A DNA stretch of 64,000 nt from Ruminococcus sp. (GCA_021199375.1 JAJQIB010000012.1:1-64000), one strand, 5' to 3'. Numbered from the stretch's first letter, positions 43,885 to 53,874 are shown. The notes: generated by a model not told the origin, from the sequence alone. Program-made: numbers and translations.

Positions 43885-45539
43885 CTACGATCCATAAAAA
43901 AGATGCTCTTCGGTATAATCCAGATAAATTTGCTTGTTTCTTTCCCAAACCTCCTCATCCTGTGCTATAGCCCAGGCAACCACGAAATACTTAGAATGTT
44001 CAGTGTCAAAAGCACTTCTGTGCTCTAGCACCAACACCTCTGATTCTGCGGTTTCAAAGTCTAGGTTTTCCCAAAGCTCTATTCCCCTATTTTGATATTC
44101 CGTAATCCTCTTGGCATTGTCAGCGTAAATCACAAGATTATATACCATCACTCCTGCTGCACATACGCAAGCTACTGCCATTACTGCATCAAGCTTATGT
44201 GGTATGCTCTTAATCTTTTCAAATGTTCTGTTATTTTTAAGCTCGCTAACCTGCGTGAGAATTTGCTCCGACCTAAGCGCCCAATGGATAATACCCAAAA
44301 GCATTCCAACAAGAATCAGTGATGATGTGATCAGCACCACCGTCATAAAATCGCTGGTATTACCCGGATATTGTCTGAGTATGAAAACAAGTGCATAAAT
44401 ATCTATTATATAAAACACTCGCTTAATAAATTCAAGAGGCGATACACATCCTTTAGCTACAAGCTTTATCGAATACACTAGAATACACAAAATGCCTATA
44501 AGCATGGGTAGATAACCTAAATAAATGGGTCTTTCTGTGTTAAATCCTGTAATAGACATTGCAATTATTCCCGCCGCTCCTACAAAATAATAGCGAAGCT
44601 TATGAAGAATCTCTGTTATCGCCTGCTTTTGCTTTAGCATAATTATGACCATAGTGGCGATTAATATAAGAATAAAGCCATTACCAACTACTGCATTCAT
44701 ATAATATCCAAAGGCATCTAATATATTATCAATATCAAGAAACTCAACCTTCTCAAGGTGAGCCGCTCGATAGCTGTTTCCAGGAGCTTTAAGTATAAAT
44801 ATCATCCCCGGCAAGCAAAGAAGAATCATAACTATTTCACGAATTCTCTCGCTGATAGTTTCTTTTCTTCGTGCAATCATCTTAAAAAAGACAAGCAGTA
44901 TAATCATACCACCCGTAACCTCGTTTGTTGAGGCTGAAATTAATATCGCCAGGCAAGTAGCCAAGTACCCCCCCCGAAGGAAGATTTGTCAAAATAGCGC
45001 TCAATGAGCCAAAAGGTGAAAAATAACAGCGTTTCAGGTATCATATAGTTGCATGAGCCCGAAATCCATAGCACATTGTCGCCAAAGCATGGCACAGCAA
45101 AAAAAGTCAGAAAATAGATGAATGGCAAACCCAAAAAATCATATTTCTTTAGTCTGCCAAAATCCTCATCCTTAAACTGCCTTTTTATAAGCGCATACAT
45201 GAGCCTTCCTTGAATTACAAATATAACCGAGTTTGCGATGTTATACACCCATTTATTGAGATTTACAAAAACGTAGGCAAGAATATGACATGTTACTCTT
45301 CCGCCGCTATATTGATAATAGTTTTTCATAGAAGTAACTATATCCCCGAAATTCTCCACAGGCTTAACATCTGCATGTGGATATATTTCTTCCCACACAA
45401 ACTTAAAATGCCAGTCGTCTGATAAATAAGGACATAATGCGCATAGAAACACCATTATTGCAAATGTAACAAACATTGCCAATGCATTGGCAACAAAGAG
45501 CCTATTTTTAAATTTATTGCTTATCACTTTAAGTGTCAC
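43885..45539 (-). pseudogene. DUF6056-like GT-C-type paralogue, frameshifted at a G8 tract
   Basis: The first 199 codons match the intact neighbour (SDDWHFKF motif included), then the frame breaks at eight consecutive G on the coding strand (44968-44975), and the remaining 350 codons continue in another frame to 43885. Nine G gives a 551-residue protein; six G gives 550 residues with exactly the same spacing as the intact copy between RYF and AILIS. The segment around the tract is unlike the paralogue, which has no G run there. So this copy seems to have acquired a switchable site. Current state is off. Sequencing error in a homopolymer is the main alternative. Confidence 0.8.
44968..44975 (-). 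repeat. Poly-G8 tract inside the GT-C-type paralogue
   Basis: Eight C on the plus strand, eight G in the coding strand, at the exact junction of the two reading frames. Nine or six G would restore one frame. Confidence 0.9.
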
Positions 45540-45570
45540 CCCTACAATTTTGAATATTTTTGAAAATAGC

Positions 45571-47007
45571 TTACTTCTCTACCGGCTCAAATCTGATTCT
45601 GATATCCGGGAGCTTCTCGATAGTCGTGTAGCTGTTATAAAGACCGTCTGAAATTGTCAAGTCGTTCTCACCACTTGCAGGAGGCGCAAAGATGCGAAGC
45701 GTCAGATCTGCCGCTCCCTCCAGTGGCTTTTCAAAGAATGCGCTCATGAGATCTATGGTCTTAGCCTTTGGCGACTTGTAGAACCATTTTCCGTTTATCT
45801 CTAGCATTAGATTGCTGTCGTCATCAAACGTTACCTCACAAAAATGCGGGTTCGAATCAAAATGCAGCGGAATTTCAATTCCCTCAGCATCCTCAGAGCT
45901 TCCCCAACGCAAAGTGCAGGGGAACGAAAGCTCATCGCCCTTGGTCATTGATGGTGAGAAGAAATCGTCGTGGATAATCTCCTTATATGTTTGCATTACA
46001 GGCTGTTCAATGCCGCAATCGGAATAATTTGGGTCTTCGATCTCAAGTCCAAGTCTGCCTCTGTCGCGGAATTGATAGAAGGTAAAGCCTGAGAACCAAT
46101 CTTCAGGATCGTTTTTTAGCATATCGCAAAATTGCTTTACCATCTGAGCTTGATCATATGCTCCTGTAACATCGCCATCAGCATTAAACTCGCTCATAAC
46201 CATAGGCTTAGCCTCGCCGCCATTTATTTCCTTAAAGCGATTATAGCTCATCTTTGTAAGCGTATAGGTATCGTCTACTCTCGAACGGCTATGACTGCTT
46301 CCGCCATGCTCCGCTACATCATACGGCCATCCCCAGTGAAGTGCCATGTACTTGTCAACACTCCAGATATCGGTTTCCTTAACCGCCTGTGAAAACTCCT
46401 TTTCCATTATGATTTCAGTAGCGTTCTTGTCCTCGATACCGCCAATACAAAGTATAGTCGATACGTTAGGCGCATACTCCTTAAGTATTTTGTTAAAGCG
46501 ACAATAGAAGTCTGCAACGCCCTGATATGTGGTGCACTTTGTGAAAGAAAACCAATTTCCCGTAGCCTCATGATTTATTCTAAGCATCATTCTGCCATAG
46601 GGTCTTAAATCCTTAGCAATTGCGATAAGATGCTCATCGGATACATTCGGGTCTATTGTAAGGGTTAGCACTACCTCCTGTCCGTGACGTCTGACATCTC
46701 TCATGCAGGTAAAGGGCTCATCGTCGGTTGTGCCATTAAGTCCGCCCTTATAGGTAAAGTAGTCATCATATGGGTAATCCCACTGAAAGGATACATCCAT
46801 ATCCTTACAAACCTCAGAAATTCTTCCCGGCCACTCCTTATCAAGCGGATAGTAGCAATACATAAGGCTGATGCCACGATGAGGTCTGCCAAGCTTATGT
46901 AAAATATAATCCTGATTTACATACTCGCCTCTTTCAGAACCATCTCCCAGGTCAACGGCACACTTAGCCTTTCCCATATGTACCGCATAAGCTTTGATTT
47001 CTTCCAT
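45571..47007 (-). CDS. GH26-like (clan GH-A) glycoside hydrolase, no signal peptide
   Basis: A 478-residue TIM-barrel hydrolase. The acid/base glutamate is in MLRINHEATGNWFSF (about residues 143-157), closely resembling GH26 beta-mannanases (R-x-x-HE-x-x-G-x-W), and a candidate nucleophile is in MVMSEFNADG (about 275). A C-terminal beta domain of about 130 residues follows. There is no signal peptide, so it would act in the cytoplasm or be released another way; it may trim imported mannosides or a glycan precursor. AGGAGG precedes the ATG. It lies 31 bases ahead of the GT-C-like pair. Confidence 0.7.
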   Translation of the reverse strand: MEEIKAYAVHMGKAKCAVDLGDGSERGEYVNQDYILHKLGRPHRGISLMYCYYPLDKEWPGRISEVCKDMDVSFQWDYPYDDYFTYKGGLNGTTDDEPFTCMRDVRRHGQEVVLTLTIDPNVSDEHLIAIAKDLRPYGRMMLRINHEATGNWFSFTKCTTYQGVADFYCRFNKILKEYAPNVSTILCIGGIEDKNATEIIMEKEFSQAVKETDIWSVDKYMALHWGWPYDVAEHGGSSHSRSRVDDTYTLTKMSYNRFKEINGGEAKPMVMSEFNADGDVTGAYDQAQMVKQFCDMLKNDPEDWFSGFTFYQFRDRGRLGLEIEDPNYSDCGIEQPVMQTYKEIIHDDFFSPSMTKGDELSFPCTLRWGSSEDAEGIEIPLHFDSNPHFCEVTFDDDSNLMLEINGKWFYKSPKAKTIDLMSAFFEKPLEGAADLTLRIFAPPASGENDLTISDGLYNSYTTIEKLPDIRIRFEPVEK

Positions 47008-47060
47008 AAATTCTTCCTCCTGAATTTTAAATTAAAATACGTTTGTATGATAGAAAATTT

Positions 47061-48146
47061 TTATTCCTGTGCTTCATCAATTACAAGCTGTGAATTGACA
47101 ATATCAAACTGCTCAGCAAGACGCTTAAAGACCTCATTGCTCTCGTCAGTCTCTCCGTATTGACTTGTCATAATTATAAGCATAAACGGCGAATCAGCAT
47201 AAACAATTGCGCAGTCATGATAGCAATATTGAGTACGGTCTGTACCATACTTGTGCGCCACAAAGTATTTATCGCCAAGCTGTGCCGATATCTGAACCTC
47301 TAAATCAGTCTCATTCATCAGCCCGATAAGCCACTTGCCACGATCGGTTTCCTCAGCATAATTATAGATATCCTCATACTGTAAAGCAAGGTCATCTGCC
47401 GTGCACTTTGTGAATATCCATGTCGATCCAAGGCGATAGCTTACACCCAATGATTCGTTCATGCTGTTAAAATCACTGTATCCATAGTACTTTACAAGAT
47501 TATAATACGCCGTATTGTCAGACTGATTTACAGCCCTTGTGATAAGCTCCTCAGCGGTATGAGTTGCGCCTATTCCTTCAGATGCCGTGGTATTATAATC
47601 GTTGCTCCATGTAACCGTTGTGGTGATTTCCTCTTCAAGATCAATGCCACTTTCTAACAAGCACTTACAAAAAGGTGCCTTTACGGTCGAGCAGGTGCTA
47701 TAGCTCTTTGTAGAGTTGTATGTACAGGTCGCCTCAGTCTCAAAATTCTTGTAGACAAAGCTTATTGTGCTGCCATACTGCGAGCATATGCTGTCGATTT
47801 CGTCAAATGCAGCTATAAGCTCGTCATTTGAATAAACCTCGTCAGTAAAGCTTTCGCTATAAAAGCTTCTGCTGTCAAAAGCGTCACTGCTTATAGCCTC
47901 AGGCGCTGCTGTAGTTGTCGTTGTTGTCGTTGTCGTTTCTGCCGTGGTGGTTGTGGTTTCCTGCGCGTCCTCATCAGCCTTCTGCGTATCATCAGCTTGT
48001 GATGCCTCAGTCTGCGTTGTCTGAGTTTCGCTGCTTTCTGTGTAGATGCTTTCGGAATCGGTGCTGGTTACGGCACATGAAGCAGATGTCAAGGCTGCTG
48101 TCATGCACATAATAGCCATAGCTCTCTTAAAATTACAGTCTCTCAT
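47061..48146 (-). CDS. Class A beta-lactamase-fold lipoprotein
   Basis: A 361-residue secreted lipoprotein: signal with lipobox LTSASC (cysteine near residue 24), a Thr/Glu/Ala-rich linker with long threonine runs to about residue 90, and a serine-hydrolase domain. The nucleophile motif STVK (in CSTVKAPFCK), SDN in NQSDNTAYY and a KYGT motif in place of KTG match class A beta-lactamases and related D,D-peptidases. It could inactivate beta-lactams or act on peptidoglycan; the KYGT variant and absence of a clear Glu166 motif make penicillinase activity uncertain. It lies between GH2 and GH26-like genes, probably cotranscribed. Confidence 0.8.
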   Translation of the reverse strand: MRDCNFKRAMAIMCMTAALTSASCAVTSTDSESIYTESSETQTTQTEASQADDTQKADEDAQETTTTTAETTTTTTTTTAAPEAISSDAFDSRSFYSESFTDEVYSNDELIAAFDEIDSICSQYGSTISFVYKNFETEATCTYNSTKSYSTCSTVKAPFCKCLLESGIDLEEEITTTVTWSNDYNTTASEGIGATHTAEELITRAVNQSDNTAYYNLVKYYGYSDFNSMNESLGVSYRLGSTWIFTKCTADDLALQYEDIYNYAEETDRGKWLIGLMNETDLEVQISAQLGDKYFVAHKYGTDRTQYCYHDCAIVYADSPFMLIIMTSQYGETDESNEVFKRLAEQFDIVNSQLVIDEAQE

Positions 48147-48207
48147 TATATACCTCTATTAGAGTTGAAAGCTGCCCCACTTATGGTTCCCTATAACTTA
48201 ACGACTG

Positions 48208-50985
48208 TTATCGGATGACGACCAAGGACGTTACTCCGCCGCCATACTCATTTAGGCTCTTTGCAACAACTGTTATCTGAGCCTCACCTATCATATCCTC
48301 ACTACATTCAATTTCAGCAGGCTGCGCCCACTCGTTTTCGAAATCAAGACGCTTGCGCCCATTCACCCAAACCTCGCATTTGCCCCAAAGCTGATAAAAG
48401 TAAATTGTCGGCGCTCTGCCATTTAGCTTCTCTGGAATCGTCACATTTGCTCGATAAAGAGCATACCTGCCGACTGCCCCAGCCATCTTTGAGCCATTTC
48501 CATGAATCGGAGTAAACGGCTCAAAGCTATTCATATCATTATTTGCAAGCTGCTTGAGCGGATCAGGATACTCATCGCTTAGCCTTGATGACACTCGCCA
48601 GCTATTAACATTAATTTCCTCAATACTTTCTATCACTTCAAGATCTGCTTCACCTGCGTCTGCAAGCTCAACATCAAGCATGTCACATATAAGTGTACCA
48701 CATTCTGCTCCAATTGTCAAGTGCTTAGCCCCTCTTTGAGGTCTAATAATAGCCTGCGCTCTGCCATTAAAAAGACTTCTCTCAGAACTAACAAAGCTTT
48801 CATGACAGTTTGGATCTCCGTTAGCCGCTCCTATAAGCTCGCCGCCTTGTATCATAATATTCATTTTTGCGCAAAAGTCCGGTACCTCTCTGCCATTGTC
48901 ATCAACTGCCACAAAATTTACAATTGCCGCATCAAGTCCGCTGTTATTAAGAGGATGAATATTTGCAAAATCCGCCCTAATCTTAACCGCTTCACCAGTG
49001 GTTTCAACGGTATCACGAGCTACCTCTTTTCCGCCGTTAAAGCCTACTAGAGTCAGCGTGCCCTTTTCATACGGCACCTCCCAATAGGTCTGACTCAGCC
49101 TGTCCACATCACGTTTACCAAGACTTACACCGTTTAAATAAAGCTCCGCCTGCTCGCAATTTGTATGACTCATCACTCGGATAGCCTCTCCCTCATGTCC
49201 GCAATGATTCCAGTGTGGCAAAGCATGGCAAACAGGCTCGTCAGAAAAAATCGCTTTTGCAAGCCAAAATCCGTCCTTCTCAAAACCGCAAACATCCATC
49301 ATGCCAAAAAAGCTTGACACGCTCGGATATTCAAATGGTGTAGGCTCGCCAAGATAGTCAAAGCCCGTCCACATGAATCCACCGGATGCAAATTCGCGGG
49401 TATCTATCGTGTTCCAGGTTTCACGAACTGTATTTCCCCAATCAGCGGGATTCTCGTCATAGCAGGATATCATATGACTCTCATAATCGGTATTATAACA
49501 GCCCCTCACCGAAAAAGTTGAAGTCGTTTCGCTTCCTACTATAGGAATGCTCGGATACTTATTATGAAACTCGTCGTATATATAAAGCTGATAGTTTATG
49601 CCTGCTACATCAAGCACCTGAACTGCACCGACATCTTGACTGACCCCACCGTTCATTGCTCCGGTGACAAAGCGTGTAGAGTCAAGTGCGCGAATTTCTC
49701 TTCTCATGCGTCTAGCCATTCTTTCACCCTGAGGTGTTCCCTGTAACGGCTCCTCATTGAATATAGACCACATGATAACACTCGGATGATTTCTATCTCT
49801 AAGCACCATCGTACGCAGCTCATCAAGGCACTGCTCACTTGTCTCAAATGAGCGGTTCTCATCCATAACAAGCATTCCCTCTCGATCACATACATCAAGC
49901 AGCTCAGAATGCGGCATTCCATGAGCGCAGCGATAAGCATTACTTCCCATATCTTTAAGCCTGTGAATTCGATACTCATGTACGCTGTCGGGAATTGCAA
50001 CACCTATTCCGCCGTGATCCTGATGATTGCAGGTTCCATACAGCTTAACGCTTTTACCGTTTAGGAAAAAGCCCTTTTGTGCATCAAACTCTATAGTGCG
50101 AAATCCAAATGTAGCCTCATCAAAATCACGCACACTATTACCAATTTCAATCCATGCTCTGCAGGTATAAAGATTCGGATTTTCTGTGTCCCAAAGCTTA
50201 GGAGAATCTATTTTGAAGCTAAATCTACAGGTTTTTACATCTCCCGCCAAGATATCGGTTTTTACATTGTCTGAAGCAACGCATTTGCCGCTTTGCTTAT
50301 CAATTATCTCACAAAACAGTCGAACATCCCTGCGCTGATAGCCCGTGTTTTCAAGTGTAATTTCAGGAAGTGCATGCCAAGAGTCAAACTCATACATTGT
50401 CGGCACATAAATTCCATACCTGGCTATTGCAGCTTCATTTTTTGATACAAGACGAACATGACGATAAATTCCTGCTCCCTCGTACCACCAGCCCTCCCAG
50501 CTGTCAGCATCCACATAAACGGCAAGAACATTAGGCGTTCTTCCAAAGCTCGCACGATCTGTTATATCAACGCTAAATGGAGCATACGCCGAATAATGCC
50601 GCTTTAATATCGAACCATTAAAATAGACAATACAATCCTTTGCAACTCCATCAAACTCAAGAGAAAGATTACTTCCCTCCAGGCTCTCATCGAGCATAAA
50701 TTGCTTTCTATACCAAGCCTTGCCCTTTGGCTTGTAGCCCCATGAAGGAGAGCCGTCAAGATCATTTTCGAGCTCTACCGACCAATCATGAGGAAGATTT
50801 ACCCTTCTCCAATCACCTGTTGAAAAGCTAGACTGCGGCACTCCGGGACAAGCACCTGCCTTTGCGATAGAGTAAACATCACCATGTGAATTTCCAACGC
50901 TATTCTTAACATCGCCTAAATGAAATGCCCAATCAGAATCAAGTGAAAACACTCGTCTTACTCGGTTTATATCCTTGCCATTCAT
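48208..50985 (-). CDS. Glycoside hydrolase family 2 (beta-galactosidase-like)
   Basis: A 925-residue cytoplasmic GH2 enzyme. The N-terminal jelly-roll domain (SLDSDWAFHLGD, FDGVAKDCIVYFNG), the Ig-like domain and the TIM barrel (KSVKLYGTCNHQDHGGIG) are in order. The acid/base is in IMWSIFNEEPLQG (about residue 401) and the nucleophile probably in PIVGSETTSTFS. A DUF4982-like domain and a carbohydrate-binding-like tail follow. Beta-galactosidase, beta-mannosidase and related specificities are possible. AGGAGG precedes the ATG at 50985 and a TATAAT sits about 35 bases ahead, so the minus-strand glycan locus may start here. Confidence 0.85.
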   Translation of the reverse strand: MNGKDINRVRRVFSLDSDWAFHLGDVKNSVGNSHGDVYSIAKAGACPGVPQSSFSTGDWRRVNLPHDWSVELENDLDGSPSWGYKPKGKAWYRKQFMLDESLEGSNLSLEFDGVAKDCIVYFNGSILKRHYSAYAPFSVDITDRASFGRTPNVLAVYVDADSWEGWWYEGAGIYRHVRLVSKNEAAIARYGIYVPTMYEFDSWHALPEITLENTGYQRRDVRLFCEIIDKQSGKCVASDNVKTDILAGDVKTCRFSFKIDSPKLWDTENPNLYTCRAWIEIGNSVRDFDEATFGFRTIEFDAQKGFFLNGKSVKLYGTCNHQDHGGIGVAIPDSVHEYRIHRLKDMGSNAYRCAHGMPHSELLDVCDREGMLVMDENRSFETSEQCLDELRTMVLRDRNHPSVIMWSIFNEEPLQGTPQGERMARRMRREIRALDSTRFVTGAMNGGVSQDVGAVQVLDVAGINYQLYIYDEFHNKYPSIPIVGSETTSTFSVRGCYNTDYESHMISCYDENPADWGNTVRETWNTIDTREFASGGFMWTGFDYLGEPTPFEYPSVSSFFGMMDVCGFEKDGFWLAKAIFSDEPVCHALPHWNHCGHEGEAIRVMSHTNCEQAELYLNGVSLGKRDVDRLSQTYWEVPYEKGTLTLVGFNGGKEVARDTVETTGEAVKIRADFANIHPLNNSGLDAAIVNFVAVDDNGREVPDFCAKMNIMIQGGELIGAANGDPNCHESFVSSERSLFNGRAQAIIRPQRGAKHLTIGAECGTLICDMLDVELADAGEADLEVIESIEEINVNSWRVSSRLSDEYPDPLKQLANNDMNSFEPFTPIHGNGSKMAGAVGRYALYRANVTIPEKLNGRAPTIYFYQLWGKCEVWVNGRKRLDFENEWAQPAEIECSEDMIGEAQITVVAKSLNEYGGGVTSLVVIR

Positions 50986-51083
50986 AGCAAATACCTCCTG
51001 AAAATATTCTTGATACAATTATAACATCATGTCAATTATTTGTATTGATTTTTTGTGAAAATTCATCAAAGCTTTCGTAAACT

Positions 51084-51120
51084 AAAGGAAGCGGCATCTT
51101 CTACACCGCTCCCTTTATAT
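51084..51120 (-). terminator. Terminator after the beta-helix lipoprotein gene
   Basis: A stem AAAGGGAGCGG/CCGCTTCCTTT with one mismatch (51084-51094 with 51106-51116) lies between the beta-helix gene stop and the GH2 promoter region. The T tract on the minus strand is short. Confidence 0.55.
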
Positions 51121-51145
51121 TTCACTCTTCCTATTGCGCTTTAAA

Positions 51146-53137
51146 TTATCTCATCATTCCGCCCATGCCGCCGCCCATTCCGGACGAGGTCGAGTTTGAT
51201 GTGCAGATTGAAGATATTGTGATTTCTCCGCTCTGATCTCCTGCGGAAACTGTATAGGTGCCCTCTACAAGCTCCTCACAGCTAAACACCACCGACTGAT
51301 AGGTCTTGTCAAATGTATACGAAAGTATAACATTGCCGCTAGAATCAGTCACCGTAAACTCAGTTCCGGCTGAAATTGTGGATGAAAAGTCATAGAGCAC
51401 GTTATACTGTGTGGAATTATCACTGAAGCCCTCTTCCATTCCAACAGCTCCAGCAGCTATAATCGTGCCACCCGTAATCTGCGCCGTGACGTTTCCGTCA
51501 CCATAGTCAAGCGCTCCATTTCCGCCATTAGTAGGTCCGCTCACATAAATAGTGCCACCGCTTACTACTAAATCTCCATTAGAGTCAAGACCATCACCGT
51601 CAGCATCAACCGTTAGTGTGCCGCCGCTTATTTCAAGCATATACTCACCCGAGGAGCTTGTCGAGAAGCTGTCTCTGCCCATTCTATCGGTTGAACCCGT
51701 ATCGCTGCCACCTGCTGCATTAAGTCCGTCATCAGATGCAACCACACTTGTATCTCCACCCGAAATATAAATGCATAAGCCTTCAATTCCCTCGTAGCTT
51801 TGAGTTATATCGATCGTACCACCTGAGATATAAAGCTCAGCATCTGCATGTGCTCCGTCATCTCCTGAGCTTGCTGTGATAGTACCATCTGTTATGCTAA
51901 TTGTACCGTTTGAGTGAAGAGAGTCATCTGACGAATCAATGGTAAGCGTGCCGCCGTTTATCTCAATTGAGCTTCCAGCCTTTATAGCTTTCGCTGATGT
52001 CTCTCCATCTGACGAATCGTCAGTGGACGTTTCAACCAAGACATCGCTCGTTGAAACAGTGTAAGAGGCACCCGTGTAGCTGTCATCACCAGCTCCGAAG
52101 TCTCCGCCCATATCGCCACGTCCGCCGCCTGAGCCTCCTCCTGGAATATCCATATTCATGTCACCCTTATCCCAGGTGCCCCAGTCGCTGTTAGCGCTTC
52201 CATCCGAGTTTGTGCTTGAATTGCTTGAACCGCCGCCTGTGGTTACTGTAATGTCTCCACCGTCAATAACAAGCGCAGTTTCAGCCTCAATTCCATCGCC
52301 CGTAGCAGTTACATTGATTGTACCACCAGTGATTGACATATATCCAAGAGAGCTATCCTCATCATTTGTAGCACGAATTCCGTTAGAGCCCGCTGTAACG
52401 GTGATGTTTCCATCGGTAATCTTAACACTATCCTTGCCATAAATTCCACCGGATGATGCCGAAACGGTAATATCTCCACCGGTGATAACAAGACTATCCT
52501 TGCTGACAATTCCATGCTTGTAATTACCTGTAACCTCAAGCGAGCCACTACCATTTATAGTAAGATCGGCACGAGAAAAAATCGCTCCGTCTGTATTGTC
52601 ATCTGAATCCACAAGAGTATACTCAGAGCCATCTGAGAAGGTGTTTGTTGTACCATCCTCAAGTGTAAGCGTCACCTTTTCCGCCTTATCGACTAAAAGT
52701 GCTGCATGATCCGAATTTGTAACCGTAACACCATTTAACACAAGCTGAATTTCATTTCCCTTGCTGTGTACGTAAATTTGTCCCTCAAAGCTGCCGCTGA
52801 GAATATAGGTTCCTGCCTCGCTTATTGTAAGCGTTCCGTCCTCACACTCAGCTCCATCGCCTGAGATATCTGCACTTGTGCCGTCAAGCGCTATTGTTGT
52901 CGAGGAGCTTTCATCGTATCCTGTATCCAGGTCTGCCGCATCCACCTCAAGCGCCTCATCTGAAATCGAAGTCGTGCTTGAACCTGATGCCGAGTCGGAG
53001 GTTGAGGACTGCTCCGATTCATCGCTGTTTGTCCCCTTTAATGAATCAATAAACGAGCATCCTGATGCGCTTAGTGCAAGCACCGCTGCCGCTGCTGCCG
53101 CAAATGCTCTCATTCCTTTACCTTTATTATACTTCAT
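51146..53137 (-). CDS. Cthe_2159-like beta-helix carbohydrate-binding lipoprotein
   Basis: A 663-residue secreted protein with a lipobox (LALSASGC, Cys near residue 27) and an acidic/Ser linker. Its long beta-helix is made of repeated turns such as ITGGTINVTATGDGIEAE and ISGGTIDITQSYEGIEG. This is the DUF4353 type, whose member Cthe_2159 binds pectic polysaccharides (family knowledge). A glycine-rich insert (about residues 330-370) interrupts the helix, and the protein ends in a Gly/Met-rich GMGGGMGGMMR tail. The ATG at 53137 is preferred because AAAGGA lies about 8 bases before it. It follows the DUF4956 gene by 44 bases. Confidence 0.85.
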   Translation of the reverse strand: MKYNKGKGMRAFAAAAAAVLALSASGCSFIDSLKGTNSDESEQSSTSDSASGSSTTSISDEALEVDAADLDTGYDESSSTTIALDGTSADISGDGAECEDGTLTISEAGTYILSGSFEGQIYVHSKGNEIQLVLNGVTVTNSDHAALLVDKAEKVTLTLEDGTTNTFSDGSEYTLVDSDDNTDGAIFSRADLTINGSGSLEVTGNYKHGIVSKDSLVITGGDITVSASSGGIYGKDSVKITDGNITVTAGSNGIRATNDEDSSLGYMSITGGTINVTATGDGIEAETALVIDGGDITVTTGGGSSNSSTNSDGSANSDWGTWDKGDMNMDIPGGGSGGGRGDMGGDFGAGDDSYTGASYTVSTSDVLVETSTDDSSDGETSAKAIKAGSSIEINGGTLTIDSSDDSLHSNGTISITDGTITASSGDDGAHADAELYISGGTIDITQSYEGIEGLCIYISGGDTSVVASDDGLNAAGGSDTGSTDRMGRDSFSTSSSGEYMLEISGGTLTVDADGDGLDSNGDLVVSGGTIYVSGPTNGGNGALDYGDGNVTAQITGGTIIAAGAVGMEEGFSDNSTQYNVLYDFSSTISAGTEFTVTDSSGNVILSYTFDKTYQSVVFSCEELVEGTYTVSAGDQSGEITISSICTSNSTSSGMGGGMGGMMR

Positions 53138-53181
53138 GCTATTCATCCTTTCTTCCCTTGTATTTTTTGAAGCCTTACCCA

Positions 53182-53874
53182 TCAAAGCTGCTCCGCCACC
53201 TTAGCTACCGCTCTGCCGCAAGAGATTTCCAAATTTCCGTTGCGAGTACGCAGATCGTCAATCATAGCCTTTTCCATTGAGTCATCCTTTAAAACTATGG
53301 TGTATTCGAGCTTGTAAAGGCTTCCCATATTTGTAGTCTTTACAGTGTCAAGCTCACAGCTCTTGGTGTATTTTTCAAATATGTCAGCAAAAACTCCGCT
53401 ATAGTCAAGAGATTCCGGAATAGTAATCTTAAGATGCTTCTCACCATTTGACTGTCCAAAGCCTGCTATTGAGTAGATTATGTTTATTGCACAAATTATA
53501 ATTGTAAAAATAATGGCAACACTCAGATACTGTGTACCACACGCAAGACCTACTGCCATTGCAAGAAAGATAGCGCATATCTCACGAGCCGTTCCGGGAA
53601 CCGAGCGAAAACGTACAAGGCTAAAGGCTCCCATTACTGCAACTCCTGTGCCAAGATTGCCATTTACCATCATGATTACAATTTGTACTATTGCGGGAAG
53701 AAGTGCCAGTGTTATAGCAAACCCCTTCGAGGTGTTATGTCCGTGGCAAAAAACCACCGCTATTACAAGTCCAAGCACTAATGAAGTAACCGTACACGCA
53801 AGAAGTGTACCAAGGCTCATGTCTGTTGATGAAATTGAGAATAGATCGCTTACGCTAGTCGAAAAATATGTCAT
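53182..53874 (-). CDS. DUF4956 membrane protein
   Basis: A 230-residue protein with about four membrane segments in the first 155 residues, the conserved GTGVAVMGAFSLVRFRSVPGTAREI block (about 75-98) and a cytoplasmic C-terminal domain of about 75 residues. The family is uncharacterised, but it is repeatedly found beside VTC-type proteins and CotH or beta-helix surface proteins (established co-occurrence, here confirmed on both sides). It may form a membrane complex or channel with the VTC protein. AAAGGA precedes the ATG. Confidence 0.88.
   Translation of the reverse strand: MTYFSTSVSDLFSISSTDMSLGTLLACTVTSLVLGLVIAVVFCHGHNTSKGFAITLALLPAIVQIVIMMVNGNLGTGVAVMGAFSLVRFRSVPGTAREICAIFLAMAVGLACGTQYLSVAIIFTIIICAINIIYSIAGFGQSNGEKHLKITIPESLDYSGVFADIFEKYTKSCELDTVKTTNMGSLYKLEYTIVLKDDSMEKAMIDDLRTRNGNLEISCGRAVAKVAEQL

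Noticed and set aside
45840-45860. GGTTCGAATC resembling a tRNA T-loop
   Set aside because: It lies inside the GH26-like coding sequence with no acceptor or D arm nearby.
47900-48000. Trinucleotide repeats encoding threonine runs in the beta-lactamase-fold lipoprotein
   Set aside because: In-frame low-complexity linker, common in lipoproteins of this group; not evidence of a switch.
51996-52554. ORFs opposite the beta-helix lipoprotein gene
   Set aside because: Shadows of a long repetitive gene; no ribosome-binding sites.
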